This document shows positions 36,676 to 47,332 of a stretch of DNA of 64,000 nt, piece by piece (within the stretch, counting starts at the first letter, position 1; each line of letters opens with the position of its first letter). The notes beneath the pieces were generated by a model that was not told the DNA's origin, did no database searches, and saw nothing but the letters and a program-made list of their open reading frames with translations. The stretch covers positions 2,480,001-2,544,000 of the forward strand of contig NZ_CP166961.1 of the NCBI RefSeq assembly GCF_041410465.1, in the 5' to 3' direction. Made by a program: the position numbers and the translations under genes. This DNA comes from Thalassotalea sp. 273M-4. GTDB lineage: Bacteria; Pseudomonadota; Gammaproteobacteria; Enterobacterales; Alteromonadaceae.

Positions 36676-37590
36676 CTAATTCTTAGACTTTCGATAAACA
36701 TATTTCGTTGGATTGATATGTTTATCGCCACGAAGAATCTCATAATGAACATGTGGCCCCGTTGAACGACCAGTGCTGCCCATGGTTGCAATCGCTTGGC
36801 CTTTACTCACCACGTCACCAACCTTTACTAATAGCGCTTTATTATGCCCATATCTGGTTTTAAAGCCAGCACCATGATCTATTTCTACTAAATTACCATA
36901 ACCATGACGATCACCAGACCATGTTACAACACCAGAACCTGTTGCAATAACATTGGCACCTTCTTTGCCAGCAAAGTCGACGCCTTTATGCATCGCCGGT
37001 CTGCCATTAAAAGGGTCTTTACGAACACCATAGTTAGAAGATAACCAGCCCTCATCTATCGGACGGCCAGACAAATAACTATTATTTTGTATATGGTGAC
37101 CAAGTGCCAAAGATTCAAGCATGTTTAGCTGATTATCTTGTTGCTGAATCTGTTCACTGAGCAAATTCACCTGGTCGGTTAACGCTTGCTCAGAGAAAAA
37201 CTCCAAGCCAGCATCTTCTAAAGCCGGGCCACCAGAAGATGGTGACGACTCTAAGTGAAACTCTTCTTTTGGAATTTCGGCTTCTTCGGCTAAACGCTCA
37301 CTCAATGCATTAAGACGCAATACGTGCGATTGCAAATCAGCGAGTTTAATGGTTAAAGCCGTGATTTGTTCATTGCTTAATTCGCTAGGAATCTCATTTA
37401 GCGCGTTTGTTTCCATGGTTGCTTGTTGAGCAACTTGTAAGTATTCGGGTAACACGGCCGGTTTCAGCGACCAATGAACCACCAAACCAGATACCAAGGC
37501 AAAGCTGGCAATGATACTGATCCAAAGTGGTTTGGCTAACTTTACCGTAAAACGGACATTACGTCCTCGATATAAAACTGTTAAACTCAT
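36676..37590 (-). CDS. M23-family metallopeptidase, membrane-anchored
   Basis: A 304-aa LytM/M23 protein, a probable murein endopeptidase or divisome regulator in the periplasm. One N-terminal transmembrane helix (about 21-42, PLWISIIASFALVSGLVVHW) is followed by a coiled-coil region (about 65-170, Leu/Gln-rich). A C-terminal M23 domain then has GVDFAGKEG preceded by the zinc His-x3-Asp (MHKGVD) and the HVHYEI motif. All zinc ligands appear present, suggesting activity. It occupies the place of secM between lpxC and secA and is divergent from dciA. Confidence 0.88.
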   Translation of the reverse strand: MSLTVLYRGRNVRFTVKLAKPLWISIIASFALVSGLVVHWSLKPAVLPEYLQVAQQATMETNALNEIPSELSNEQITALTIKLADLQSHVLRLNALSERLAEEAEIPKEEFHLESSPSSGGPALEDAGLEFFSEQALTDQVNLLSEQIQQQDNQLNMLESLALGHHIQNNSYLSGRPIDEGWLSSNYGVRKDPFNGRPAMHKGVDFAGKEGANVIATGSGVVTWSGDRHGYGNLVEIDHGAGFKTRYGHNKALLVKVGDVVSKGQAIATMGSTGRSTGPHVHYEILRGDKHINPTKYVYRKSKN

Positions 37591-37634
37591 ACTATCTCTT
37601 GCTATTATGTCAAATTGAAATTAAAGGCCAAATC

Positions 37635-38111
37635 ATGAAACGCATTGTTAAAGATCCTCAAGACTTAACAAAACTACTCGAAAATGCGAGCTCTTCATTG
37701 GCAGATTTTTCCAATAAAACCAATTCCTTAAAAATACTTACCAACATAGTACGACAAATCTGTCCAGATTTACCAGAGAATGCATGGCAAATAGCTAATT
37801 TTCACAATGACTTAGTGGTCATTGAAGCAAACTCACCTGTTTGGGGGCAAAGATTGCAATTTGAACGAAACAATATTGCAAGCCAATTAGAAACACAAAC
37901 GAATGGTATATTTAACAAAATTGAAATAAAAATCAATCCTTTTACCAATCGACGTGCACCAATTATCAAACCCCAAACCGAAAAGTTAAAACACATGTCA
38001 GACGCTTCTTCTGCGCAAATTGCTGAAGTAGCAAAAAACGCGCCTCCTGGGTTAAAGGAGAAATTATTGAAACTTGCTCAACATGCGAACCGGAATAAGA
38101 ACCAGTCCTAA
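37635..38111 (+). CDS. dciA: DciA-type helicase-loading protein (DUF721)
   Basis: DUF721/DciA proteins help load the replicative helicase DnaB in bacteria that lack DnaC. The 158-aa sequence has the family N-terminal segment VRQICPDLPENAWQIANFHNDLVVIEANSPVWGQRL (given in parts), a central KH-like fold, and a Lys/Asn-rich C-terminal tail. The ATG at 37635 (MKRIVKDPQDL) has AAAGG upstream; an earlier ATG is less likely. It is divergent from the M23 gene and convergent with lpxC, a location common for DUF721 in Alteromonadales and Pseudomonas relatives. Confidence 0.85.
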   Translation: MKRIVKDPQDLTKLLENASSSLADFSNKTNSLKILTNIVRQICPDLPENAWQIANFHNDLVVIEANSPVWGQRLQFERNNIASQLETQTNGIFNKIEIKINPFTNRRAPIIKPQTEKLKHMSDASSAQIAEVAKNAPPGLKEKLLKLAQHANRNKNQS

Positions 38112-38116
38112 ATGAA

Positions 38117-38142
38117 AAAACCAGAACTTTTGTTCTGGTTTT
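38117..38142. terminator. Bidirectional terminator between dciA and lpxC
   Basis: An 11-bp stem, AAAACCAGAAC / GTTCTGGTTTT, with a 4-nt loop. It lies 6 nt after the dciA stop and 22 nt beyond the lpxC stop. Confidence 0.85.
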
Positions 38143-38163
38143 CACGTAATCCTTTGGCTGTTA

Positions 38164-39075
38164 TCAGGCTAATACCGTGTCCTGATATGCAATTGGCGAT
38201 GGGCGTTCATCTTCGTAAGTTACCCATTCCCAACTGTCTTTTTGTTTAAACACTTCTCTTAACAATAGGTTATTAAGACCATGCCCTGATTTATAGGCAT
38301 TTAATTCACCTAAGATACTGACCCCACTCATATATAAGTCGCCAATTGCATCTAGGATTTTGTGCTTAACGAACTCGTCATCATAACGAAGTTCGTCTGG
38401 ATTTAGCATCCGATATTCGTCAAGTACGATGGCATTTTCTAAACTGCCGCCGAGGGCTAAGTTGTGCGATCGTAAGTATTCAATGTCTTTCATAAAACCA
38501 AAGGTGCGAGCACGACTGATTTCTTTGATAAATGAGTGACTGGACAAATCCATACTCATCGTTTGCGCTGTGTTTGCGATAACCGGATGATCAAAATCGA
38601 TGGCAAAATTAACTTTAAAGCCTTCATGCGCACGCAACTCTGCCCATTTATCACCTTCTTCAACGCGAATAGTTTTGATAATGCGCAAAAACTTCTTCGG
38701 CGCATTAACGTCTTCAATACCGACAGACTGAATCAAGTAGACAAAAGGTAATGAACTGCCATCCATAATTGGGATCTCTGGCGAGTCAACTTCTACAATG
38801 AGGTTATCAATCCCCAAACCGGCAAGGGCCGCAAGTAGGTGTTCTACGGTGGAAACTTGAACACCTTGCTCATTAACCAAACAGGTACACAGGGTAGTCT
38901 CACCAACGGCCTCAGGGCGCGCAGGGATATCTACATGTGGGTTTAAGTCAACACGACGGAATATAATACCCGTATTGGCAGGTGCAGGACGGAGAGTGAT
39001 CTGTACCTTTTCACCTTTGTGTAAACCTACGCCAGTTGTAGAAACATTCTGTTTTATCGTACGTTGCTTAATCAT
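38164..39075 (-). CDS. lpxC: UDP-3-O-acyl-N-acetylglucosamine deacetylase
   Basis: LpxC catalyses the committed step of lipid A synthesis. The 303-aa enzyme has zinc ligands H79 (TVEHLLAAL), H238 and D242 ([11 protein letters not shown]), and the general-acid H265 (YKSGHGLNN), all at E. coli numbering. The ATG at 39075 gives [21 protein letters not shown]. An upstream extension to 39120 is not conserved. It is the last gene of the dcw region, 369 nt downstream of ftsZ, with its own promoter. Confidence 0.97.
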   Translation of the reverse strand: MIKQRTIKQNVSTTGVGLHKGEKVQITLRPAPANTGIIFRRVDLNPHVDIPARPEAVGETTLCTCLVNEQGVQVSTVEHLLAALAGLGIDNLIVEVDSPEIPIMDGSSLPFVYLIQSVGIEDVNAPKKFLRIIKTIRVEEGDKWAELRAHEGFKVNFAIDFDHPVIANTAQTMSMDLSSHSFIKEISRARTFGFMKDIEYLRSHNLALGGSLENAIVLDEYRMLNPDELRYDDEFVKHKILDAIGDLYMSGVSILGELNAYKSGHGLNNLLLREVFKQKDSWEWVTYEDERPSPIAYQDTVLA

Positions 39076-39444
39076 ATTTAGCCTTAAATTATCATACTTC
39101 AGCCATCGGTAACCGAGCAAAATTCAAGCTGTTTGTGCTTAAATTTTCTTATCGCCCGGCCACGGAGGTGGCAGAATATAACAAAACATACCTTTTAAGT
39201 CAAAACTTAGCCAATTTTGGCTTGTTATTTGCATTACCTTCAAAAGCTGTCGTAGAAGCCAAATCTGTCGCTCCTAACAACCTCTATTGGTTTTTCAACT
39301 TGCGATAATCATAGATATCACACCAAATGATTACCAGCTTGAAATCTTGTCCCTGGTCAACGAACACTAATTTAACATTGAAAAACCTGTAAGTCTGTTA
39401 CAAGTTGTTAAAAATAAGTATCCTCAACCTGTCGGGCTTGTTAA
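39076..39444. other. ftsZ-lpxC spacer
   Basis: A 369-nt gap holding the lpxC promoter (39175-39203). No reading frame or clear ftsZ terminator is seen. Confidence 0.6.
39175..39203 (-). promoter_or_regulatory. Sigma-70 promoter of lpxC
   Basis: On the minus strand TTGACT (plus 39198-39203), a 17-nt spacer, then TATATT (plus 39175-39180). Transcription would start about 90 nt before the lpxC ATG. Confidence 0.65.
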
Positions 39445-40599
39445 TTAATCAGCCTGCTTGCGTAAAAATGCCGGAATATCTAAGTAATCAGTGTCTGTCG
39501 CAGGAGCAGATTGCACCTGTGGTTTATCTTCCACGTATACTTTTTTCGCTAATTCAGGCTCTGGTGCTGGCGTATAGTCCGCGTTTACCACCATAGGCTC
39601 TGGTTTTTGCATAGGCGGTACAATTGAAATCTCTGGTTTTTGCTGTTGGCCAATACCTGTCGCAACCACAGTTACACGAAGCTCATCAGTCATCTCAGGA
39701 TCGATAACCGCACCAACTACAACCGTTGCATTTTCGGACGCAAAAGCTTTAACCGCATTACCAACAGTTTCAAACTCATCAATAGAGATATCCATACCAG
39801 CCGTGATATTAACCAAGATACCTCGGGCACCCGCTAAATCTACGTCTTCGAGTAACGGGCTAGAAATAGCAGCTTCGGCCGCCTCTTCTGCACGGTCTTC
39901 ACCTGTTGCCGTACCTGAGCCCATCATCGCGGTACCCATTTCGGACATAACCGTTCTTACGTCAGCAAAGTCAACATTGATCAAACCTGGACGCGTAATT
40001 AATTCAGCAATACCTTGAACGGCGCCAAGTAACACATTGTTGGCAGCTTTAAAAGCATCAAGCAAACTGGTACCAGGACCTAATACTTTTAGAAGTTTTT
40101 CATTTGGAATGGTGATTAATGAATCAACATGGCTGGCTAAGAATTCGATCCCCTGCTCGGCGTAATTCATCCGTTTTTTACCCTCAAACGGGAATGGTTT
40201 GGTCACTACAGCTACCGTTAAAATCCCCATTTCTTTGGCAATTTCAGCCACCACTGGAGCCGCCCCGGTACCTGTACCGCCGCCCATACCGGCAGCAATA
40301 AATACCATATCCGAGCCTTGTAGGGTTTGGCGAATGGTTTCTCTATCTTCTTCTGCACTGCGACGACCAATTTCAGGGTTCGCACCGGCACCTAAACCTT
40401 TGGTCACGTCGGCTCCAATCTGCAATGTGACATCGGCAGATGAGTTACGCAGCGCCTGTGAGTCGGTATTTGCCGTAATGAACTCAACCCCCTCAATCGT
40501 TTGGGTTACCATGTGTTCAACGGCGTTACCGCCACCACCACCGACACCAATCACCTTAATGACCGCATCTTCGTTATGGTCTTCCATTAATTCAAACAT
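39445..40599 (-). CDS. ftsZ: Cell division tubulin homologue FtsZ
   Basis: FtsZ is the GTPase that forms the Z ring. The 384-aa protein has the GTP-binding [13 protein letters not shown] at the N-terminus and the tubulin signature [16 protein letters not shown] near residue 105. The synergy loop carries NVDFADV. A variable linker rich in Pro and Gln leads to the conserved tail [14 protein letters not shown] that binds FtsA and ZipA. The ATG at 40599 has GGAGAG 7 nt upstream. It is 53 nt downstream of ftsA. Confidence 0.98.
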   Translation of the reverse strand: MFELMEDHNEDAVIKVIGVGGGGGNAVEHMVTQTIEGVEFITANTDSQALRNSSADVTLQIGADVTKGLGAGANPEIGRRSAEEDRETIRQTLQGSDMVFIAAGMGGGTGTGAAPVVAEIAKEMGILTVAVVTKPFPFEGKKRMNYAEQGIEFLASHVDSLITIPNEKLLKVLGPGTSLLDAFKAANNVLLGAVQGIAELITRPGLINVDFADVRTVMSEMGTAMMGSGTATGEDRAEEAAEAAISSPLLEDVDLAGARGILVNITAGMDISIDEFETVGNAVKAFASENATVVVGAVIDPEMTDELRVTVVATGIGQQQKPEISIVPPMQKPEPMVVNADYTPAPEPELAKKVYVEDKPQVQSAPATDTDYLDIPAFLRKQAD

Positions 40600-40652
40600 A
40601 ATTTTCTCTCCGTTTTATTTTTGTTCCACCAAAAAAATCTTTTGTTACCAGT

Positions 40653-41888
40653 TTAAAATTCGCCTTTAAACCAGTTTTTCAAGCGAGTAAACACCCCTTG
40701 AACACTATCTGCTGTCGTTGTTTCCGCTTGTTTTAACGTGGCCGCTTCAAGGCCATATTGTAATAGCCCGACGACAGTTGAATAACTGGCGTCGTTAACG
40801 TAATCCGTTAAGCCTTGAATATTAAGTGGCAAACCAATTCTGACCGGCATTTGAAATACTTCTTCGGCAAACTCGGTCACCCCTTCCATCTTGGCTGTAC
40901 CACCCGTTAAGACAATACCAGCGGCAATTTGATCTTCTAGGCCACTGCTTTTAATTTCTTCTTGAATCAGTTCGAATAATTCGTGATATCTTGGTTCAAC
41001 CACTTCTGCCAAGGTATGACGAGACATCGTGCGAGCAGGGCGACCACCAACACTTGGTACTTCAATATTCTCTTCCATGCTCACCATTTGTCGCAGGGCA
41101 CAAGCGTATTGCACTTTAATGTCTTCAGCATGGCTTAAAGGGGTGCGGAAAATTTTTGCAATATCATTTGATACTTGGTTACCACCAACCGGAATAACCG
41201 CACTGTGTCGCAGGGCACCACCTGTAAAGATAGATATGTCCATAGTGCCTGCGCCCATATCAACCACACAAACACCTAATTCTTTTTCATCTTCGGTAAG
41301 TACGGCATAGCTTGAGGCTAAAGCTGAGAAGATTAATTGGTCGGCATTTAAGTCACAACGTTCGACACATTTGACAATATTCTTCGACATGTCATTGGCA
41401 CAAGACACAATATGCACTTTGGCTTCTAGACGTACCCCAGACATCCCGATAGGGCTTTTGATACCATCTTGGACATCGACACTATATTCTTGCGGCAAGA
41501 CATGTAAGATACGTCTTTCGGCAGACATCGGGACAGAGCGGGCTGTGTGAATGACATTATCGACATCTTCTTGCACCACTTCGTTGTCATTGATTGGCAC
41601 CATACCATTTTCATTTTGACAACTGATGTGCTTACCTGAAATGCCTAAATAGACGGAACTGATTTGACAATCGGCCATCAGTTGCGCTTCGTTAACCGCT
41701 CGACCAATAGACTGGATCACTAGGTTAAGGTCGTTCACCCCACCTTTATCCATACCACGGGCGGGATGGTGACCAACACCAATAATACTTAACTTGTTAT
41801 CTGGGGTGACCTCACCGACCACCGCAACGATTTTTGACGTTCCGATGTCTAGGCCAACCACTAAATTTCTGTCTGTCACTTTAGGCAT
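40653..41888 (-). CDS. ftsA: Cell division actin homologue FtsA
   Basis: FtsA tethers FtsZ to the membrane and recruits later divisome proteins. The 411-aa protein has the actin-fold phosphate loop VVGLDIGTSKIVAVVG, the SHS2-type domain 1C, CVVDMGAGTMDISI, and GIVLTGGTAKMEGV. The C-terminal amphipathic helix (VFTRLKNWFKGEF) is the membrane-targeting sequence. The ATG at 41888 (MPKVTDRNL) is the family-consistent start and overlaps the ftsQ stop region by 8 nt. The upstream extension of the frame lies within ftsQ. Confidence 0.97.
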   Translation of the reverse strand: MPKVTDRNLVVGLDIGTSKIVAVVGEVTPDNKLSIIGVGHHPARGMDKGGVNDLNLVIQSIGRAVNEAQLMADCQISSVYLGISGKHISCQNENGMVPINDNEVVQEDVDNVIHTARSVPMSAERRILHVLPQEYSVDVQDGIKSPIGMSGVRLEAKVHIVSCANDMSKNIVKCVERCDLNADQLIFSALASSYAVLTEDEKELGVCVVDMGAGTMDISIFTGGALRHSAVIPVGGNQVSNDIAKIFRTPLSHAEDIKVQYACALRQMVSMEENIEVPSVGGRPARTMSRHTLAEVVEPRYHELFELIQEEIKSSGLEDQIAAGIVLTGGTAKMEGVTEFAEEVFQMPVRIGLPLNIQGLTDYVNDASYSTVVGLLQYGLEAATLKQAETTTADSVQGVFTRLKNWFKGEF

Positions 41889-42672
41889 TTGTTTTTTGCT
41901 CTTGTTCTTGGTTACTGCTTTTGGCCTTCCAGCCGACAGCCATTCCTGTATCATATCGCAAGTCGATGTAATCTACTTGCATTTTATCTTGGGCAAGTTG
42001 TTTTATTTGCCCATAGACATCCATAAACCTTTGTACCCGTTCGACCCTGTTTTCTCGACCTAACTTTAAAAACACCCCATTGTTTAAGGTTATTTGCCAT
42101 GCATGTCGTTCAGTCAGTACCATTTCGCTAATGCTAACATCAACATAGGTAAGCAAGCTATTTAAGTTACGATAGTTTTCCAATGCTAACGATTCTGAAC
42201 CTTCGGGCCCAAACAATTTAGGCAGAGGTTGAGACAGTCGTTCTAAGCGATGTTTATCGGCTTGAAAAATACCACCAAACTGATTAATAAAAAAATCATC
42301 GTTCCACTGGGCAACTGGCACCTGGTCCATCACATACACTTGAATGGTATCTGGCCATTGCTTGCGCACCGATGCACTATAAACCCAAGGCAAAGCTTCT
42401 AAGTGCTGCTGGACCTGATTCACATTTAAAGTGAAAAAGTTCTGCAACGGCGCCTGTTGTATCGCATCAAGGATTTCAGTCTCTTGGGTGAATGGGTTTT
42501 GCCCATCTATAACCAAGTTAGAAACCGCTTTACCAGGCTCGTCAAATAGCGCACGGTACAATTTCAACGAACCTATTATTATGCCAGTACAAACCAAAAT
42601 GAAAAAGCAAAATCCTGACCAAAATTGGAAAGAATTTCGAGAAAAATCAATCTTGGTTTGTTTTTCCATCAT
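41881..42672 (-). CDS. ftsQ: Cell division protein FtsQ
   Basis: A bitopic inner-membrane divisome protein that binds FtsB/FtsL. From the ATG at 42672 it is 263 aa: a cytoplasmic tail of about 20 residues, a transmembrane helix (FWSGFCFFILVCTGIIIGSL), a POTRA domain (AVSNLVIDGQNPFTQETEIL) and the beta domain ending in VDYIDLRYDTGMAVGWK. GAGAAAAG precedes the start. An in-frame GTG at 42690 is a possible longer start that would overlap ddlB by 11 nt. It overlaps ftsA by 8 nt, which suggests translational coupling. Confidence 0.94.
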   Translation of the reverse strand: MMEKQTKIDFSRNSFQFWSGFCFFILVCTGIIIGSLKLYRALFDEPGKAVSNLVIDGQNPFTQETEILDAIQQAPLQNFFTLNVNQVQQHLEALPWVYSASVRKQWPDTIQVYVMDQVPVAQWNDDFFINQFGGIFQADKHRLERLSQPLPKLFGPEGSESLALENYRNLNSLLTYVDVSISEMVLTERHAWQITLNNGVFLKLGRENRVERVQRFMDVYGQIKQLAQDKMQVDYIDLRYDTGMAVGWKAKSSNQEQEQKTNA

Positions 42673-42679
42673 CTTTTCT

Positions 42680-43627
42680 CTAAACCGCACTTAATTGCAA
42701 TATTTTGCACACTAACTGATTAAAATCTAAGCCGTAAACTTTCGCCGCTTTTGGCACTAAAGACGTTTGCGTCATTCCCGGTACCGTATTCACTTCCAAT
42801 AAATTAAACGCGCCATTTTCATCTTGCATTAAATCAACACGACCCCAGCCTTGTGCGCCAGTGGCTTTAAAAGCTTTAAGGGCAAGTGCTTTGATGTGTT
42901 CTTCGTGCTCAGTATCAAGCCCACATGGACAATGATATTGAGTACTGTTGCTTTGGTACTTCGCTTGATAATCGTAAAACGCATTCGGTGTTTGCATTCT
43001 GATCGCGGGTAATGCTTGCTCACCCAAGATGGCGACGGTATATTCGTTACCACTTAACCATGCTTCAACCAAAACTTGATGATCATAGTTAAACGCCAAC
43101 TGCAAAGCAGCATCCAGCTCGTTTGCCGATTGGGCTATGGTCATCCCGATGCTTGAACCTTCTTTCGCAGGCTTAACCATCACTTTGCCACCTAAGCGGG
43201 TCATTATCGTTGCGCTTGCATCCTTTGTGTACTCATCTTCATTAACCACACAAAAATTGGCCGTAGGTAAGTCCAACGCTTTAAATATTTGTTTGGTGCG
43301 AACCTTGTCCATTGATAACGATGAGCCCAATACGCCGGAACCGGTATAAGGGATGTTCATATATTCTAACGCCCCTTGTAAGCAACCATCTTCACCACCA
43401 CGCCCATGCAAAGCAATAAATACTCTATCGATACCTAAAGACCTCAAGGTTGCGATATCAAAACCTTTGGTATCAATCGCTTCGACTTTAAAACCGGACT
43501 CAATAAGACCTTGGGCAACAGCCGCTCCCGATTTCAGCGAAACCTCGCGCTCAGCACTATCACCACCATATAAAACCGCAATTTTTTGCTGTTTTAAATC
43601 TTCTAAATGGATAAGCTTATTACTCAC
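42680..43627 (-). CDS. ddlB: D-alanine--D-alanine ligase
   Basis: An ATP-grasp enzyme that makes the D-Ala-D-Ala dipeptide for peptidoglycan. The 315-aa sequence includes [34 protein letters not shown], the ATP-binding [30 protein letters not shown] and [12 protein letters not shown]. The start is a GTG at 43627, placed immediately after the murC stop with no gap, so the two are coupled. It keeps the dcw order murC-ddlB-ftsQ. Confidence 0.96.
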   Translation of the reverse strand: MSNKLIHLEDLKQQKIAVLYGGDSAEREVSLKSGAAVAQGLIESGFKVEAIDTKGFDIATLRSLGIDRVFIALHGRGGEDGCLQGALEYMNIPYTGSGVLGSSLSMDKVRTKQIFKALDLPTANFCVVNEDEYTKDASATIMTRLGGKVMVKPAKEGSSIGMTIAQSANELDAALQLAFNYDHQVLVEAWLSGNEYTVAILGEQALPAIRMQTPNAFYDYQAKYQSNSTQYHCPCGLDTEHEEHIKALALKAFKATGAQGWGRVDLMQDENGAFNLLEVNTVPGMTQTSLVPKAAKVYGLDFNQLVCKILQLSAV

Positions 43628-45058
43628 TTACTTACTTCCTACATTTAACATTGGCGAACTAACCAACTCACGCGCAATGGCACCAATATTACCGGCGCCT
43701 TGGGTGATTAACATATCATCATCTTGTAAGATTGACGCCATAATATCGGGTAATTGCATAGGGTCACTGACATATATCGGCTCAACCGAGTTACGCAAAC
43801 GAATGCTGCGCGCCAAGGCTTTGGAGTCGGCATTAACTATGCGCTCTTCACCAGCAGCGTAAACATCGAGTAAAACCAAACAATCAACCTCGCTTAGCAC
43901 TTCAACAAAATCTTCATATAAGTCTTTGGTGCGACTGTAACGGTGTGGTTGGAACATCATCACCAAGCGTTTCTCTGGCCAACCGTTACGCATTGCCTTA
44001 ATCGTTGCGGCAACTTCACTTGGGTGGTGGCCATAATCGTCGATTACGGTAATTTTTCCCTGTTTAGTTGTTAAATCAGCTAAATGCTCAAAACGACGAC
44101 CAATGCCCTGAAATTGGCTTAATGCGGCCAATATCGCGCTATCTTCCACGCCTTCTTCTGTGGCTACGGCAATTGCCGCTAGAGCATTTAACACATTGTG
44201 TTTACCCGGAAGATTAAGCTTAACCGATAGATCTGGCTTGTTTTTTCGAATCACCTCAAAGCGACTTACTTCTCCAGCTTGCTGATAGTTTTCGGCGCGC
44301 ACATCCGCGTGTTGACTAAAACCATAGGTGATCATATGTCGCCCCACTCTTGGCAGTAATTCAGTCACCACCGGATCATCAACACATAATACGGCTAAGC
44401 CGTAAAAAGGCAGATTGTGCAAAAACTCAATATAAGTATCTTTAAGGTTTTCAAAATCTCCGCCATAGGTTTCCATGTGATCTTCATCGATGTTGGTCAC
44501 AACAGCCACCATAGGTTGCAAGTGTAAAAACGATGCATCGCTTTCATCAGCTTCAGCAACCAAATAACGACTTGAGCCTAATCTGGCATTGGTACCAGCA
44601 CTATTAAGCAAACCACCGATAACAAATGTCGGATCTAAATCTCCTTCGCCCATAATACTGGCGATCAAACTGGTGGTGGTGGTCTTACCGTGCGTACCTG
44701 CGACCGCAATACCGTGACGAAAACGCATAATTTCGGCCAACATTTCCGCTCGACGAACAACAGGGATTCGTTTTTCTTGGGCGGCGAGTAATTCAACGTT
44801 ATCGGCTTTGATAGCCGTTGATACCACAATCACACTGGCATGTTCGATATTATCCGACGAGTGGCCAATAGCGATTTTAGCGCCCAACTTTAACAAGCGT
44901 TTTACCACCGGGTTAACGTTAATATCTGAGCCTGTCACCTGATAGCCTTCGTTTAACAATACTTCGGCAATACCGCCCATACCGGCACCACCAATGCCCA
45001 CAAAATGGATGACTTTTACTCGGCGCATTTCAGGGTTTCTTACATTCACTTTATTCAT
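43628..45058 (-). CDS. murC: UDP-N-acetylmuramate--L-alanine ligase
   Basis: MurC adds L-alanine to UDP-MurNAc. The 476-aa Mur ligase has an N-terminal Rossmann domain ([20 protein letters not shown]), the ATP P-loop [12 protein letters not shown], the central [14 protein letters not shown], and the C-terminal [14 protein letters not shown]. The ATG at 45058 overlaps the murG 3' end by 8 nt. The ATG ten codons later (in PEMRRVK) is an alternative start. Confidence 0.96.
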   Translation of the reverse strand: MNKVNVRNPEMRRVKVIHFVGIGGAGMGGIAEVLLNEGYQVTGSDINVNPVVKRLLKLGAKIAIGHSSDNIEHASVIVVSTAIKADNVELLAAQEKRIPVVRRAEMLAEIMRFRHGIAVAGTHGKTTTTSLIASIMGEGDLDPTFVIGGLLNSAGTNARLGSSRYLVAEADESDASFLHLQPMVAVVTNIDEDHMETYGGDFENLKDTYIEFLHNLPFYGLAVLCVDDPVVTELLPRVGRHMITYGFSQHADVRAENYQQAGEVSRFEVIRKNKPDLSVKLNLPGKHNVLNALAAIAVATEEGVEDSAILAALSQFQGIGRRFEHLADLTTKQGKITVIDDYGHHPSEVAATIKAMRNGWPEKRLVMMFQPHRYSRTKDLYEDFVEVLSEVDCLVLLDVYAAGEERIVNADSKALARSIRLRNSVEPIYVSDPMQLPDIMASILQDDDMLITQGAGNIGAIARELVSSPMLNVGSK

Positions 45059-46133
45059 TTTTTATTACCAATGCCTGACAGGCGTTTGCGACTTTTAAGG
45101 TCGCTTCTGGCGCGGCCGCTTTATGACAATTTTCAGCCATCTCGACTAATTTATCTGGCGACTCAAATAGCGCTTTTAATTCTGTTACCAAGGTATTGGC
45201 AGATAAGTTATATTGCGGCAATAATATGGCCGCATCTTGATCCACTAAAAACCTTGCATTTTCGGTTTGATGATCATCGACCGCATGGGGTAGCGGTACA
45301 AAAATCGCAGGCGTTGCCGCCAATGCGAGCTCTGATACGGTCAGCGCTCCCGCTCGGCAAATGACTAGGTCTGCCCATTGATAAGCGCTCGCCATATCAT
45401 CAATAAAATCATCTACTTGTATTTTTTCCTCGGCCACGTTCAAACTAAGGTACTTAGCTTTTACCTGTGGGCTATTTCCAGCGCCCGTTTGATGGCGTAT
45501 ATTAAGCGCCAGTTCAGGGCACAAAGCCAAGGTTTCAGGCAGTGTATCGTTAAGCACTTTAGCCCCTAAACTTCCGCCCACAATTAACACATTACGTCCA
45601 TTGCTCTTGGCTTTGTTTAAGGTGGCGATATTTTGCCTCACGGGATTGCCAACCACTTGGTGCGGCACGTCATTATTAAAAGCCCCGGGAAAAGCACTTA
45701 ATACTTGGGTTGCAAACTTAGCTAAGTATCGATTACTCATCCCTGCAACCGCATTTTGCTCATGTAACACCAAGGGAACTCCCGTTAACCATGCCGCAAC
45801 CCCACCCGGCGCGCTCGCATAGCCCCCCATGCCGAGAACCACGTCGGGTTTCACTTGCTTGAGGATTTTAATCGATTGCCAAACAGCATTTAACATTTTA
45901 AACGGCGCCCAAAGCCATGACGATAGCCCTTTTCCTCGTAAGCCCTTAATATTGATGAACGAGATAGGTATATCGTATTTAGGAACGACTTGCGCCTCCA
46001 TACGTTCAGGGGTGCCTAACCAATGAACCTGCCATCCTTGTTGCTGCAACTCTTGGGCGACCGCTAATCCTGGAAAAATATGACCGCCAGTACCACCGGC
46101 CATCACCAGCAAAGTCGGTTTACTTATCGTCAT
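45051..46133 (-). CDS. murG: UDP-GlcNAc--undecaprenyl-PP-MurNAc-pentapeptide transferase
   Basis: A peripheral inner-membrane GT28 enzyme that converts lipid I to lipid II. The 360-aa protein has G-loop 1 ([17 protein letters not shown]), G-loop 2 ([13 protein letters not shown]), the G-loop 3 region ([15 protein letters not shown]), and [27 protein letters not shown] (shown here as two family blocks, residues near 260-290). It overlaps ftsW by 4 nt and murC by 8 nt. Confidence 0.96.
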   Translation of the reverse strand: MTISKPTLLVMAGGTGGHIFPGLAVAQELQQQGWQVHWLGTPERMEAQVVPKYDIPISFINIKGLRGKGLSSWLWAPFKMLNAVWQSIKILKQVKPDVVLGMGGYASAPGGVAAWLTGVPLVLHEQNAVAGMSNRYLAKFATQVLSAFPGAFNNDVPHQVVGNPVRQNIATLNKAKSNGRNVLIVGGSLGAKVLNDTLPETLALCPELALNIRHQTGAGNSPQVKAKYLSLNVAEEKIQVDDFIDDMASAYQWADLVICRAGALTVSELALAATPAIFVPLPHAVDDHQTENARFLVDQDAAILLPQYNLSANTLVTELKALFESPDKLVEMAENCHKAAAPEATLKVANACQALVIKNE

Positions 46134-47332
46134 TTTTTACTTCCTTTGGCAACAGCCTGAATGGTCTGTAAGCGCAATTCATGATCAATTCTTATTAACA
46201 CCACAATGGCCAAGGTCATGATGATCATCGAACTACCACCATAACTTATCAATGGCATAGTTAGGCCTTTTGTCGGGATCATACCAGCACTTGCGCCAAC
46301 ATTTACCGCGGCCTGAAAACTTAACCAAATACCAATTGCGTAAGCAAAATAGCCCTCAAAATGTTTTTCTTTTTCTAAGGCGCGTTTACCCAATAACAAG
46401 GCTTTAACGACCAGTACCAAACACAACACCAATAAAGCGCATACGCCAATAAAACCAAGTTCTTCGCCTATTACGGCCATCACAAAGTCGGTATGCGCTT
46501 CAGGCAAGTATTCAAGTTTTTGTACACTATTGCCCAATCCTTGACCAAAAATTTCGCCACGACCATAGGCCATCAATGATTGGGTCAGTTGATAACCACT
46601 ACCATACGGATCTTGCCACGGGTCTAAAAAGGAAGTGAAACGACGCATACGATAGGGTTCTGTTAAAATAAGCACCGCCACAGCACCGATTCCGGCGAGT
46701 AATACCGAAAGAAACTGCCCTAAGTTCGCACCGGCTAAAAACAGTAGGCCAAACGTGGTGGCAAACATCACCAGACCGGTCCCTAAATCAGGTTGAAACA
46801 GCAGTAATACGGCTAATAAAAACAACACCCCTACCGGTTTTATCCAGCCTTTAAACTTTTTCGACACTTCGTCTTTTCGTCGTACTAAGTAACCACACAA
46901 ATAGCAAAAAAAGAATAATTTGGCTGGCTCGGCCGCTTGTATCGTAATCGGTCCGACGACAATCCAACGAGTGGAACCATTGATATTACGACCAATAATT
47001 AACACTAAAACCAGTAAAATCACTGCTACTAACAATAACCAGCCACTATATTTATGCCACAGTTGCATTGGCACTTGCAAAAAGATACCCGCGGTGATTA
47101 GGCTTAACACGATATAAACGCTATGGCGCATCACAAAGTGGAACGGATCGTTATATAATCGCTCTGCAACAGGCATCGATGAACTCGCCACCATAATCAA
47201 GCCGATCATATAAAAGGCTAAAGTTAATAACACAAAGGTGCGATCAAATGTAAGGGTCCCGCTTTTTTGCCCATAGTCAAATAACCAATGTGGTAATGAT
47301 GGCAAAGACAATTCAGACTTAACTGTGCTCAT
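46130..47332 (-). CDS. ftsW: Lipid II polymerase / divisome SEDS protein FtsW
   Basis: A SEDS-family glycosyltransferase that works with FtsI to make septal peptidoglycan. The 400-aa polytopic protein has about ten transmembrane segments. Conserved stretches are [54 protein letters not shown] and the C-terminal [13 protein letters not shown]. The ATG at 47332 with AGGGG upstream is preferred to the longer frame. It overlaps the murD 3' end by 14 nt. Confidence 0.96.
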   Translation of the reverse strand: MSTVKSELSLPSLPHWLFDYGQKSGTLTFDRTFVLLTLAFYMIGLIMVASSSMPVAERLYNDPFHFVMRHSVYIVLSLITAGIFLQVPMQLWHKYSGWLLLVAVILLVLVLIIGRNINGSTRWIVVGPITIQAAEPAKLFFFCYLCGYLVRRKDEVSKKFKGWIKPVGVLFLLAVLLLFQPDLGTGLVMFATTFGLLFLAGANLGQFLSVLLAGIGAVAVLILTEPYRMRRFTSFLDPWQDPYGSGYQLTQSLMAYGRGEIFGQGLGNSVQKLEYLPEAHTDFVMAVIGEELGFIGVCALLVLCLVLVVKALLLGKRALEKEKHFEGYFAYAIGIWLSFQAAVNVGASAGMIPTKGLTMPLISYGGSSMIIMTLAIVVLIRIDHELRLQTIQAVAKGSKK

